From contig CAVOZI010000016.1 in the NCBI GenBank assembly GCA_963700895.1, positions 496,001-560,000 on the forward strand: a DNA stretch of 64,000 nucleotides, given 5' to 3'. The notes under the pieces were generated by a model. The model was given only the letters and a program-made list of their open reading frames with translations, searched no databases and had not been told where the DNA came from. The position numbers and the translations under genes were made by a program. Of this stretch, positions 37,770 through 46,308 are shown in pieces; positions within the stretch are counted from its first letter, which is position 1; every line of letters begins with the position of its first letter. The DNA comes from Anderseniella sp963700895 (GTDB lineage: Bacteria; Pseudomonadota; Alphaproteobacteria; Rhizobiales; Aestuariivirgaceae).

Positions 37770-39071
37770 CTACTGCTCCAGCAGGATGGTGTCGGCAATC
37801 TCCACGCCGAAGCCGGAAAGCCCGACATAGTGCCGCGACTTGCTGGCGATCTGGCGGATCGACTTGACCGACAGGTCGCGCAGGATCTGCGCGCCCAGGC
37901 CCACGTCGCGCCAGGCTTCCTCGCGCGCCCGCGCCGAACCGGTGTCTTCTTCACTGGCCGGTTTGGTCAGCTTCGAGGCCGGCACGCCGGCGGTGCCTTC
38001 GCGCAGATAGACAAGGATGCCGCAACCTTCCTTGCGGAAAATCTCGTAGACCTTGTTGAGTGTGTCGCGGTTGCCGAGCACGTCTTCCACCAGATCCTGA
38101 CGGTGCAGGCGCACGGGGATATTCTCGCCCGACGAGATGTCGCCATAGACCAGCGCCAGGTGCTGCACCGGATCGAACTGGGTCGAGTACGCAATCCCGT
38201 TGGCCGCCCCCGCCGGTGTATCGACGGTGAATTCGCCATCACGGTCAACCAGCCGCTCGCGCTGCTGGCGATAGGCGATCAGGTCCGCCACGGAAATGAT
38301 CCTGAAGCCGTGCTCACGGGCAAAGCCCAACACCTGCGCGCCGCGCTTGACGGTGCCGTCGTCGTTGACCAGTTCGCAGATGACGCCAACCGGTGGCTCG
38401 CCGGCCAGCCGGCAGAGATCAACGGCGGCCTCGGTATGGCCCGAACGCATCAGCACGCCGCCGCGCTTGGCGATCAGCGGAAACACGTGGCCGGGCCGGA
38501 CGAAATCGTCCGCGTGCACGTTGCGGTTGGCCAGCGCGTGCACGGTCGCGCAGCGCTCCTTGGCGGAGATGCCGGTGGTCAGGCCTTCCTTGTAGTCGAT
38601 CGAGACGGTGAAGGCGGTGCCCAGCGGCGCATCATTGTCCGACACCATCGGGTCGAGCTTCAGCCGCCGTGCGTCCTCGCGGGTCATCGGCGCACACACG
38701 ATGCCGGAGCCGTGGCGCACCATCATCGCCATCTGTTCGGTGGTGACGCGCGAGGCAGCCGCGATCAGGTCGCCCTCGTTCTCGCGGTCATCATCGTCGA
38801 CCACCACGACCATCTCGCCAGCCTTGATGGCGGCAATGGCGCTGGCAACGGTGTCGAGCTTGCTTGTCATAGTATCCAGTCCTTCCAGGCCGGCGCCAAG
38901 GTCGCTGGGTTTGACCTTGCCGGCAGTCAGCCGCTCGATCCGCAGCGCCAGATCGAGCGAGGGGGTGTCGCCGGCCAGAAGCTGCGAAATGCGCCCGGCC
39001 GAGATGTCCAGCCGCCTGGCCACCTCTGCCTTGGTCATGTCAGCCTGCTTTAGCCAGTCGGAGAGTTTCAT
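37770..39071 (-). CDS. ribB: Helix-turn-helix domain fused to 3,4-dihydroxy-2-butanone 4-phosphate synthase (RibBX type)
   Basis: A 433-residue product in three parts. Residues 1-66 form an XRE-like helix-turn-helix: DMTKAEVARRLDISAGRISQ then LLAGDTPSLDLALRIERLT. Residues 68-275 are RibB, which makes the four-carbon precursor of riboflavin from ribulose 5-phosphate, with VVVDDDDRENEGDLI, TTGISAKERC, RPGHVFPL and MRSGHTEAAVDL. The rest resembles GTP cyclohydrolase II but lacks its zinc cysteines (IPVRLHRQDLVEDVLGN where LHSEC is expected), the RibBX pattern. The first ATG (39071) has AAAGG 8 bases upstream inside a palindrome; a second ATG (38870, MTSKLD) has AAGGA 9 bases upstream and could give RibB alone. 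Confidence 0.9.
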   Translation of the reverse strand: MKLSDWLKQADMTKAEVARRLDISAGRISQLLAGDTPSLDLALRIERLTAGKVKPSDLGAGLEGLDTMTSKLDTVASAIAAIKAGEMVVVVDDDDRENEGDLIAAASRVTTEQMAMMVRHGSGIVCAPMTREDARRLKLDPMVSDNDAPLGTAFTVSIDYKEGLTTGISAKERCATVHALANRNVHADDFVRPGHVFPLIAKRGGVLMRSGHTEAAVDLCRLAGEPPVGVICELVNDDGTVKRGAQVLGFAREHGFRIISVADLIAYRQQRERLVDRDGEFTVDTPAGAANGIAYSTQFDPVQHLALVYGDISSGENIPVRLHRQDLVEDVLGNRDTLNKVYEIFRKEGCGILVYLREGTAGVPASKLTKPASEEDTGSARAREEAWRDVGLGAQILRDLSVKSIRQIASKSRHYVGLSGFGVEIADTILLEQ

Positions 39072-39079
39072 CGGGCGCA

Positions 39080-39098
39080 CCTTTAGCAAGGCTAAAGG
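39080..39098 (-). promoter_or_regulatory. Perfect palindrome at the ribosome site of the HTH-ribB gene
   Basis: CCTTTAGC (39080-39087), a 3-base spacer and GCTAAAGG (39091-39098) form a perfect 8-bp inverted repeat ending 9 bases before the start codon. It contains the AAAGG ribosome site of the HTH-ribB frame. It could be an operator for the encoded HTH domain, or an mRNA hairpin hiding the ribosome site. Confidence 0.7.
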
Positions 39099-39197
39099 CG
39101 GGTGGCGAGTCCTGAATCCGGCCAAGGATGAATGGCAGCCATGCGGACAGAGCGGACATGGAACTGAAATGCGTTGGCGGCAAGAGCGCAAGAAACA

Positions 39198-39228
39198 GCA
39201 ATGCCTCGGGTCCGTCCCAAGGCATTGC
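39198..39228 (-). terminator. Terminator-like hairpin after the SDR gene
   Basis: GCAATGCC (39198-39205) pairs with GGCATTGC (39221-39228), extended by partly paired inner bases. On the minus strand it is followed by TGTTTCTTG. It lies 24 bases after the SDR stop and separates that gene from ribB. Confidence 0.6.
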
Positions 39229-39251
39229 GAAAACAGGCGCCGGCAGTTTCT

Positions 39252-40013
39252 CTAGAGCTGTACGCCCCGGGTCAACGCACCGTCGATGACTAGGTTGGTG
39301 CCCATGGTGAAGCTCGATGCCGGGCTTGCCAGGAACACGATGCCGCGGCCGATTTCTTCAGGCGTTGCCATGCGCCCGGTCGGGTTGAGGGCCAGTGCCT
39401 GGGCGAACAGGTCGGGAATGTTCTTCTCTATATGCTCCCACACACCGCCCTTGAAGTAGGTGTTGCCGGGGGACACCGAGTTGACGCGGATATTCTTGGG
39501 CGCAAGCTGGAAAGCCATGCGCTGCGCATAGTGCACCAGCGCTGCCTTGAACGCGCCATAGGCCGGGCCGGTAAAGTCAGCCTCGCGGCCGGATACCGAT
39601 GACACGATCACGATGGCCCCATGCTTGGACTTCTCGAGGTAGGGCAGTGCTGAGTTGACGACGCGCACCGTGTGCATCATGTCGACCTCAAAGCCCGCCT
39701 TCCACGCCTCCTCGTTGTCCTCAACCGCCAGGGCCGACACGTTGGCCACAACGATGTCGATGCCCCCGAGGGCGGTGGCGCTCTCCTTGACCCAGTTGTC
39801 GAGTGAGGACGCGTCACCCACATCGACCGTGCGGCCAAGGCTCTTGACGCCCTTTGCAGCAAGGCTTGCCGCGGCTTCGTTCACCTCGTCCAGGTTGCGC
39901 GCGCAGATCGACACGTTCGCTCCCTCATCGGCAAAGATGTCGGCGGCCCTGCGGCCAATGCCCTTGGTGCCGCCGGTGACGATGGCGTTCAAACCCTTCA
40001 GACCTAGATCCAT
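39252..40013 (-). CDS. SDR family oxidoreductase (3-oxoacyl-ACP reductase-like)
   Basis: A 253-aa classical SDR starting MDLGLKGLNAIVTGGTKGIG. The cofactor motif is TGGTKGIGRRA, the catalytic serine lies in IVIVSSVSGREADF and the Y-X3-K is AYGAFKAALVHY. The ATG at 40013 was chosen because conservation starts there, although the frame extends upstream into the amidase-family gene. It is 14 bases after the acetamidase-family gene, so the two are co-transcribed. Substrate unknown. Confidence 0.89.
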   Translation of the reverse strand: MDLGLKGLNAIVTGGTKGIGRRAADIFADEGANVSICARNLDEVNEAAASLAAKGVKSLGRTVDVGDASSLDNWVKESATALGGIDIVVANVSALAVEDNEEAWKAGFEVDMMHTVRVVNSALPYLEKSKHGAIVIVSSVSGREADFTGPAYGAFKAALVHYAQRMAFQLAPKNIRVNSVSPGNTYFKGGVWEHIEKNIPDLFAQALALNPTGRMATPEEIGRGIVFLASPASSFTMGTNLVIDGALTRGVQL

Positions 40014-40027
40014 GTTGAGGCGTCCTG

Positions 40028-41017
40028 TTACTGGTTGATGTAGCTCTTCTTGATCGATGCGCCGATCGTGTACTTGGGATCGACCATGTTGCCCAAGCGC
40101 ACCTTGCCGGCCTGGGTGAGCAGGAAATAGGCTTCCAGTTCGTCGAACCCATAGTCGCTTGCCAGCCACCTTGTGAGTTCGCGATAGGCGATGCGTGCGG
40201 CATCTTCCAGCGGCCGGGCCGACCCGATGGTCATGATGAAGTCTTCGTTCTCAAGCCGCGGCCAGGCAATCTGCCAGTTCTTGATCAGGTCTACCTGAAC
40301 GGTAGTGGTTGACGGCATTTCCACCGCAACGCCGCACAGCTCGCCATCGCCTTGCCGGCCATGACAGTCGCCCAGGTAGAGATAGGCATCCTTGTGCATG
40401 ACGGGGAAGTAGATGACCGCGCCCGGCGCAACATCCGGCAGATCCATGTTGCCGCCCCAGTAGTCCGGCTGCAGTGACGAGACAGCCTCGATCTCGGGCG
40501 ACACGCCCAGCGTGCCGATGAACGGCTCGTAGGGCAGCATCACCCGGTCGGAAAACTTCACGCCGTCTTCGGTCACCTCGTATTTCATCACCCTTTCAGG
40601 CAGCGGCGGATTGAGCAGCGCCGTGGACGAGTTGGATACCAGTCCGCCAAACTCGGGGATCAGCGCCGAGGTGCCGACGGGCTGCGGCCCGCGCGGCTTG
40701 ATCGAGTGGATGTGAACGCAGAGCACGTCGCCCTTTTCCGCACCCTCGACGGCCACCGGGCCGCACTGCGGGTTGACGAACGGCATGTTGAGTTTCTGCG
40801 AAGGCAGATCATCGACCGTCTTGATCACGCCTCCGAAGGCGTCTTCGGTTTCGGCAATGATGACGTCGCCGGGCGCAATCGTCAGAACCGGTTTCGCATA
40901 GGGGCCGTAGACATAGTGGTACTCCCCCTGGACAGCCTTGTTCAGATGGTGCGTCGCGCCCGCCTTGCCGCCAGCGACGGCCTTCTTGCCCATGTATGAC
41001 TGGGTAATCCAAGACAT
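40028..41017 (-). CDS. Acetamidase/formamidase family protein
   Basis: A 329-aa protein of the FmdA_AmdA family, which hydrolyses small amides. Conserved elements are APGDVIIAETEDAFGG near residue 60, GPVAVEGAEKGDVLCVHIHS near residue 90, HKDAYLYLGDCHGRQGDGEL near residue 215 and a metal-binding histidine in VHIHSI. GGGGAG lies 7 bases before the ATG at 41017; an earlier in-frame start lacks support. First gene of a pair with the SDR. Its true amide substrate is not evident. Confidence 0.88.
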   Translation of the reverse strand: MSWITQSYMGKKAVAGGKAGATHHLNKAVQGEYHYVYGPYAKPVLTIAPGDVIIAETEDAFGGVIKTVDDLPSQKLNMPFVNPQCGPVAVEGAEKGDVLCVHIHSIKPRGPQPVGTSALIPEFGGLVSNSSTALLNPPLPERVMKYEVTEDGVKFSDRVMLPYEPFIGTLGVSPEIEAVSSLQPDYWGGNMDLPDVAPGAVIYFPVMHKDAYLYLGDCHGRQGDGELCGVAVEMPSTTTVQVDLIKNWQIAWPRLENEDFIMTIGSARPLEDAARIAYRELTRWLASDYGFDELEAYFLLTQAGKVRLGNMVDPKYTIGASIKKSYINQ

Positions 41018-41243
41018 GAAGTGCTCCCCGAATGGTAAGGTGGACCGGCAGGTCAAACGGCCTCAAAAAGTCTCCGGACGTCCGCGCCAATGAGCAGGGC
41101 ACCTTGTCTGGTTTGCCGTGTGATTTGCCGGTACGCACCGGTGCGCAGCGAGATCATCGCTCAACCTCTCCGCGAATTCAATCGTCATGGCTTCCGGAAC
41201 AGCCCGTGGCACAAAGCATTTGTCCGCCTTCCGGTCCGGCATA
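41018..41243. other. Non-coding gap between the acetamidase-family gene and sodB
   Basis: No gene is supported here. The one open frame that crosses it has composition and sequence unlike a protein. The 3' end holds the sodB terminator listed separately, and the 5' end must hold the promoter of the acetamidase-family gene, for which I saw no convincing consensus. Confidence 0.5.
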
Positions 41244-41272
41244 CGAAAACGGGGCCGCAAAGGACCCCGTCT
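41244..41272 (-). terminator. Intrinsic terminator of sodB
   Basis: On the minus strand ACGGGG (41270-41265) and CCCCGT (41254-41249) form a stem with flanking GC pairs around a short loop, followed directly by TTTTCG. It lies about 27 bases after the sodB stop. Confidence 0.7.
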
Positions 41273-41298
41273 CAAACTCTTGATGTTGCGCGCGGCGC

Positions 41299-41904
41299 TT
41301 ACCTGGTTGCTTCTGCGAACATCTGTTCCACGTATTCCCAGTTCACCAGGTTGTCGAACGAACGCTTCAAGATACTTCGGCCGGGCGTTGCGGTAATCGA
41401 TGTAGTAGGAGTGCTCCCACACGTCGCAGCCGAGGATCGGGTGAGCGCCGTGCATCAGCGGGTTTTCGCCATTGGCGGTCTTCATCACGGCCAGCTTGCC
41501 GTCCTTGACGGCGAGCCACGCCCAGCCCGAGCCGAACTGCGTGGTGCCGGCGTTGATGAAGTCGGCGCGCATCTTGTCATAACCGCCGAGGTCGCTGTCG
41601 ACGGCCTTCTGCAGCGCGCCCGGCAGCTTGGTGCCGCCGCCGTTGGGCTTCATCCAGTTCCAGAAGTGATATGGTTGTAGTGCTGGCCCACATTGTTGAC
41701 GAGGCCGGCGTTCTTGTCGGCAAAGGCGGCCTTGCAGATCTCCTCGATGGACTTGCCGGCAAGCGGCGAGTCCTTCAGCAGGTTGTTGCCGTTGGTGACA
41801 TAGGCCATGTGGTGCTTGTCGTGGTGAAACTCCAGCGTCTCTTTCGACATGTACGGGCCCAGCGCGTCATAGGCATAGGGGAGATCGGGAAGTTCAAGTG
41901 CCAT
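41299..41904 (-). pseudogene. sodB: Superoxide dismutase (Fe/Mn), broken by two compensating frameshifts
   Basis: SodB converts superoxide to hydrogen peroxide and oxygen. The gene starts MALELPDLPYAYDALGPYMS with GGAGG 8-9 bases upstream and has the metal region EFHHDKHHMAYVTNGN. Near 41668 the frame shifts within HYNH-F/W, then FWNWMKPNGGGTKLPGALQK and GWAWLAVKDGKLAVMKT follow in the second frame with WEHSYYIDYRNARPKYLEAF. Near 41360 an extra T in GTCGAC moves the frame again, to end QMFAEATR at 41299. The two changes cancel, leaving a normal 201-residue length, which suggests consensus errors rather than loss. Confidence 0.85.
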
Positions 41905-41970
41905 GTTGTCAGCCTCCATTGTTGGTTTCATCGGGTTCTGTAGCGTCAACGCGCGAGCCACGCCAGAGGT

Positions 41971-43185
41971 TCAGAAGAACGCCTGGATGCCGGTCTGCGC
42001 GCGGCCGAGGATCAGCGCGTGCACGTCGTGTGCGCCTTCATAGGTGTTTACCGTCTCGAGGTTCACCATGTGGCGGATGACGTGGTACTCGTCCGAAATG
42101 CCGTTGCCGCCGTGCATGTCGCGCGCCATGCGGGCAATATCGAGTGCCTTGCCGCAATTGTTGCGCTTCATGATGGAGATGGCGACCGGCGACACGTTGC
42201 CGGACTCAAGCCCGCGGCCCAGCGACAGGCAGCCATGCAGGCCCAGCGTGATTTCGGTCTGCATGTCGGCCAGCTTCTTCTGCACCAGCTGCGTGGCGGC
42301 CAGCGGCCGGCCGAACTGCTTGCGGTCAAGCGTGTACTGGCGGGCGCGGTGCCAGCAGTCCTCCGCTGCCCCGATGACGCCCCAGGCAATGCCGTAGCGC
42401 GCCTTGTTGAGGCAGCCGAACGGGCCTGAGAGACCGCGCGTGTTGGGCATCAGCGCGTCTTCGCCGACTTCGACGTTGTCCAGCACGATCTCGCCCGTGA
42501 CGGAGGCACGCAAGCTGAACTTGCCCTCGATCTTCGGGGTGGAGAAGCCCTTGGCGCCGCGCTCCACGATGAAGCCGTGAATGCCTTCGTCCTCGAGCTT
42601 GGCCCAAACCACTGCTATGTCGGCGATGGGCGAGTTGGTGATCCACATCTTCGCGCCGTTGAGCACGTAGCCGTTTGAGGTGCGCCTGGCGCGGGTCTTC
42701 ATGCCGCCCGGATCGGAGCCGGCGTCGGGCTCGGTCAGGCCGAAGCAGCCGACCATCTCGCCGGTGGCGAGTTTCGGCAGGTACTTCATCTTCTGCGCTT
42801 CCGAGCCATAGGCCTCGATCGGGTGCATGACGAGGGAGTTCTGCACCGAGATGGCCGAGCGGTAACCTGAATCGACGCGCTCGATCTCGCGCGCGATCAG
42901 GCCATAGGCCACGTAGCCAAGGCCAGCGCCGCCATACTTCGGGTCGGTCATGATGCCCATCAGGCCAAGCTCGCCGGCCTCGTTCATGATTTCGCGGTCA
43001 AAGCGCTCATCGCGGAAGGCGCTCTTCACCCGGCTCATCAGCTTGTCCTGGGCAAAGTCGCGCACGCTGTCGCGGATCATCCGCTCTTCCTCGGTCAGGT
43101 GGCTTTCCAGGTCGAGCGGGTCTTCCCAGTTGAACTCGGCGGCGGTCGCGGGCTTGGGCGAAATGGAGTGGGCAGCTTCTGCCAT
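41971..43185 (-). CDS. gcdH: Glutaryl-CoA dehydrogenase
   Basis: This FAD enzyme oxidises and decarboxylates glutaryl-CoA to crotonyl-CoA in lysine, tryptophan and aromatic breakdown. The 404-aa protein has VGCFGLTEPDAGSDPGGMKT near residue 145, ARYGIAWGVIGAAEDCWHRA near residue 280 and the catalytic glutamate (about E383) in NTYEGAHDVHALILGRAQTG, which is specific for this acyl-CoA dehydrogenase branch. GGAGG lies 10 bases before the ATG. Confidence 0.94.
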   Translation of the reverse strand: MAEAAHSISPKPATAAEFNWEDPLDLESHLTEEERMIRDSVRDFAQDKLMSRVKSAFRDERFDREIMNEAGELGLMGIMTDPKYGGAGLGYVAYGLIAREIERVDSGYRSAISVQNSLVMHPIEAYGSEAQKMKYLPKLATGEMVGCFGLTEPDAGSDPGGMKTRARRTSNGYVLNGAKMWITNSPIADIAVVWAKLEDEGIHGFIVERGAKGFSTPKIEGKFSLRASVTGEIVLDNVEVGEDALMPNTRGLSGPFGCLNKARYGIAWGVIGAAEDCWHRARQYTLDRKQFGRPLAATQLVQKKLADMQTEITLGLHGCLSLGRGLESGNVSPVAISIMKRNNCGKALDIARMARDMHGGNGISDEYHVIRHMVNLETVNTYEGAHDVHALILGRAQTGIQAFF

Positions 43186-43285
43186 GGGTCAAAGCCTCCG
43201 GATGCGAATGGATCAGGGTCAGATTTTGCGCGGCAATGTGCGCCGGATCGGGGCGCAAAGCAAGGTGTCGGGACGCGAATGACGG

Positions 43286-45379
43286 CTATGCGGCGGGAGC
43301 ATCCACCTTCCCCGTCACCATCAGCCCGAAGGCGTAGACCAGCGCGACCTCTTTCAGCCGGTCGAACCGGCCCGGCGCGCCGCCGTGGCCTGCGCCCATT
43401 TGCGTCTTGAGCAGCAGGTGGTTGCCGTCGGTCTTCAGCTCGCGCAGCTTTGCCACCCATTTGGCCGGTTCCCAGTAGGTCACGCGTGGGTCGGTCAGCC
43501 CGCCCACGGCGAGGATGTTGGGATAGGCCTTAGCCGCCACGTTGTCGTAAGGCGAGTAGGAGCGCATGTATTCGAAGGCTTCCTTGCTGGCGATCGGGTT
43601 GCCCCACTCGTTCCACTCGGGCGGGGTCAGTGGCAGGGTGTCGTCCAGCATGGTGTTAAGCACGTCGACGAATGGCACCTCGGCAATGATGCCCCTGAAC
43701 AGCTCAGGCGCCATGTTGGCCACCGCGCCCATCAGCATGCCGCCGGCGCTGCCGCCCTGGGCAACGATATGGCCTTCGCTGGTGAAGCCTTCGGCCACCA
43801 GATGCCGGCCGGCAGCGATGAAGTCCTCGAAGGTGTTCTTCTTGGTCATCATCCTGCCGGCCTTGTACCAGTCGTAGCCCTTGTCCTTGCCGCCGCGAAT
43901 GTGCGCCAGCGCATAGATGATGCCGCGGCCGGCCAGCGACAGGATGTTGGTGTTGAAGGCAGCCGGAATGGAAATTCCGTAGGAGCCGTAGCCGTAAAGC
44001 CACACGGGCGCGGACCCGTCGAGCGGCGTGTCCTTGTGATACAGCAGCGAAACGGGCACCAGTTCGCCGTCCGCCGCCGGGGCCATGATGCGGCGCGTGA
44101 CGTAGTCATCCGGATTGTGGCCTGACGGTACTTCCTGAGTCTTGCGCAATGTGCGCTCGCGGGTTGCCATGTCGTAGTCGAACACCTGGCTCGGCGTGGT
44201 CATCGACGAGTAGGTGAAGCGCAGGCTCGTGGTGTCGAACTCGTAGCCCGCCGACATGCCCAGCGAGTAGGCTTCCTCATCGAAGGCGATGGCGTGCTCT
44301 TCGCCAGAACCGAGGTCGCGGATGATGATGCGCGGCAGCCCTAGCGCGCGTTCAAGCCGGGCGAGGTGACCGGCAAACACTGCCATGTCGATAATCAGGG
44401 TGCCGGCGTTGTGCGGCACCAGGTCTTTCCAGTTCTCGCGGCCCGGATTGTCTGCCGGCGCCGTGACAATGCGGAAGTCTTCTGCCCCGGCCGAGTTGGT
44501 CAGGATGTAGAGCTGACCGCCGCCTTCATCGACGGAATATTCGTGGGCAGTCTCGCGCGCCGCTATCAGCTGCGGCCTGGCGGCGGGGTCACTGGCCGGG
44601 ATCAGCCAGCATTCGGAGGTCTGGTGGTCGTGGCAGTCGATGATGATCCAGTTGCCCGACTGGCTCTTGCCACATGACATGAAGAAGCCGGGGTCGGTTT
44701 CCTCGTGCACCAGCACATCTGTATCGACAGGCGTACCGATCTCGTGACGATACAGCTTCGACGGGCGGTGGTTTTCATCGAGCCGCACGTAGAACACGTG
44801 CCGGCTATCGGCGGACCACACGACCCCGCCGCCGGTATCGGGGATGGTGTCGGCAAGGTTCTCGCCTGTTCTGGTGTCGCGCAGAATGACGGTGAAGTAC
44901 TCCGATCCCTTGTCGTCGAAGCCGAACGCCGTGAGCTTGTGATCGGGCGAGTGCGACGCACCGCCGAAGCGGAAGTAGTCCTTGCCTTCAGCTTCCGCGT
45001 TGCCATCCACCAGCACGGTCTCCGCGCCGCCATCTCGGGGGGTGCGGATGAACAACGGCTGTTGCCCGCCGGTGATGTATTTCACGCCATAGGAATATGG
45101 CCCGTCGGGGGAGGGGACAGAGGAGTCGTCTTCCTTGATGCGTCCCTTCATCTCGGCGAACAGCTTGTCCTGGAGCGCCTTGGTTGGCGTCATCGCGGCT
45201 TCCGTCCAGGCGTTTTCGTCTTCGAGGTAGGTGCGGATTTCCGGTGTCAGCACGGACGGGTCGCGCATCACCTGCTGCCAGTTGGCATCGCGCAGCCAGT
45301 GATAGTCATCGACAAGACTGATGCCGTGAACGGTTGAGGTGACGGGCCGTTTGGCGGCCCGGGGCGCGGATGAGGTCAT
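43286..45379 (-). CDS. ptrB: Oligopeptidase B (prolyl oligopeptidase family, S9A)
   Basis: A 697-aa serine peptidase that cuts small peptides after Arg or Lys. An N-terminal seven-blade propeller region (with repeated WSADSRHVFYVRLDENHRPS-like units) precedes an alpha/beta hydrolase domain. That domain has the nucleophile in AQGGSAGGMLMG, the acid region VGGLTDPRVTYWEPAKWV and the histidine in MGAGHGGAPGRF. Start at 45379 has AGGA 6 bases upstream; the frame extends further upstream without support. It is 44 bases after msrB. Confidence 0.92.
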   Translation of the reverse strand: MTSSAPRAAKRPVTSTVHGISLVDDYHWLRDANWQQVMRDPSVLTPEIRTYLEDENAWTEAAMTPTKALQDKLFAEMKGRIKEDDSSVPSPDGPYSYGVKYITGGQQPLFIRTPRDGGAETVLVDGNAEAEGKDYFRFGGASHSPDHKLTAFGFDDKGSEYFTVILRDTRTGENLADTIPDTGGGVVWSADSRHVFYVRLDENHRPSKLYRHEIGTPVDTDVLVHEETDPGFFMSCGKSQSGNWIIIDCHDHQTSECWLIPASDPAARPQLIAARETAHEYSVDEGGGQLYILTNSAGAEDFRIVTAPADNPGRENWKDLVPHNAGTLIIDMAVFAGHLARLERALGLPRIIIRDLGSGEEHAIAFDEEAYSLGMSAGYEFDTTSLRFTYSSMTTPSQVFDYDMATRERTLRKTQEVPSGHNPDDYVTRRIMAPAADGELVPVSLLYHKDTPLDGSAPVWLYGYGSYGISIPAAFNTNILSLAGRGIIYALAHIRGGKDKGYDWYKAGRMMTKKNTFEDFIAAGRHLVAEGFTSEGHIVAQGGSAGGMLMGAVANMAPELFRGIIAEVPFVDVLNTMLDDTLPLTPPEWNEWGNPIASKEAFEYMRSYSPYDNVAAKAYPNILAVGGLTDPRVTYWEPAKWVAKLRELKTDGNHLLLKTQMGAGHGGAPGRFDRLKEVALVYAFGLMVTGKVDAPAA

Positions 45380-45423
45380 GGGTGTCCTGAAAGGGTTGCC
45401 GGGCGGAAGCGACCCGGTGGTGG

Positions 45424-45822
45424 TTACTTGTCTTCGTTGAACTTGAGCGCAACGCCGTTCATGCAATAGCGCAGGCCCGTCGGCTTCGGGCCGTCCTTGA
45501 AGACGTGGCCGAGATGGCCGTCGCATGCCGCGCAACGCACCTCGGTGCGGCGCATGAAAAACGAGCGGTCTTCGTGTTCGGATACGGCTTCATCGGACAT
45601 TGGTTCGTAAAAGCTCGGCCAGCCGGTGCCAGAATCGAACTTTGCGCCGGAGGTGAACAGCGGGTTGTCGCAGCCGGCGCACACATACTCGCCCTGCTTC
45701 TTGTTGTTGTTGAGTGGATGCGAGAACGCCCGTTCGGTGCCGTGCGACCGCAGCACGTAGTACTCTGCATCGGTCAGTTGCTCGCGCCACTCAGCCTCGC
45801 TCTTGCGCCGGTCTTCAGCCAT
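45424..45822 (-). CDS. msrB: Peptide-methionine (R)-S-oxide reductase
   Basis: MsrB repairs methionine-R-sulfoxide in proteins. The 132-aa protein has zinc cysteines C48/C51 and C97/C100, the GTGWPSFYEP motif near residue 65 and the catalytic C120 in GLRYCMNGVALKF. It overlaps the MaoC gene by 8 bases and precedes ptrB, forming a three-gene run. Confidence 0.96.
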   Translation of the reverse strand: MAEDRRKSEAEWREQLTDAEYYVLRSHGTERAFSHPLNNNKKQGEYVCAGCDNPLFTSGAKFDSGTGWPSFYEPMSDEAVSEHEDRSFFMRRTEVRCAACDGHLGHVFKDGPKPTGLRYCMNGVALKFNEDK

Positions 45823-46291
45823 TTTTCACCTCGTCGGAAGCATCGAAATATAACACGATCAATTGGGCAATCATCACGGGCTTATCAAGCCGGTCGGAGT
45901 TCACGGTCACGTCATGGATGGCGCGCACGAAGTCGCCCTCGCGCGCCGCCTGGGTTATCGACATGGTTGCCCGGATGCGGTCGCCCGCCAGCACCGGAGC
46001 GATGAAGCGCACCTTGTTGATACCGTAGTTGATCATCTGCCCGACGCGCCTGATCTGCAACAGTTCGTACATGGCCGGCGCCAGCAGCGACAGCGTCAGA
46101 TAGCCGTGGGCAATCGGCGGGTGGCCGAATTCGGCCTTGGTACGGGCGGCGTCAAGATGGATCCACTGCAGGTCGTCCGTCGCATTTGCGAACGCATTGA
46201 TCCGTTCCTGGGTCACTTCGATCCAGCTTGATGGCCCGGCCGACTGGCCGGAAAGTTCAATCAGCTCATCCGGTGTTTCGACGTCAAACAA
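45815..46291 (-). CDS. MaoC family dehydratase (TTG start)
   Basis: A 158-aa hotdog-fold hydratase. The hydratase motif is NATDDLQWIHLDAARTKAEF near residue 37, with D and H as active-site residues, followed by GPPIAHGYLTLSLL-like sequence. It starts with TTG at 46291, supported by GGGAGG 6 bases upstream. Such proteins hydrate enoyl-CoA or act in PHA and fatty acid metabolism; this one is single-domain and of NodN-like size. It overlaps msrB by 8 bases. Confidence 0.88.
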   Translation of the reverse strand: MFDVETPDELIELSGQSAGPSSWIEVTQERINAFANATDDLQWIHLDAARTKAEFGHPPIAHGYLTLSLLAPAMYELLQIRRVGQMINYGINKVRFIAPVLAGDRIRATMSITQAAREGDFVRAIHDVTVNSDRLDKPVMIAQLIVLYFDASDEVKNG

Positions 46292-46308
46292 CTAAAGCCT
46301 CCCGCAGC

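Noticed and set aside
39072..39250. FMN riboswitch before ribB
   Set aside because: The conserved RFN elements (for example AGGGNGAAAUUCC) are not present; only the palindrome and a terminator-like hairpin are seen.
41032..41283. 83-codon plus-strand frame in the sodB/acetamidase gap
   Set aside because: No ribosome site, runs through the sodB terminator and has no protein-like pattern.
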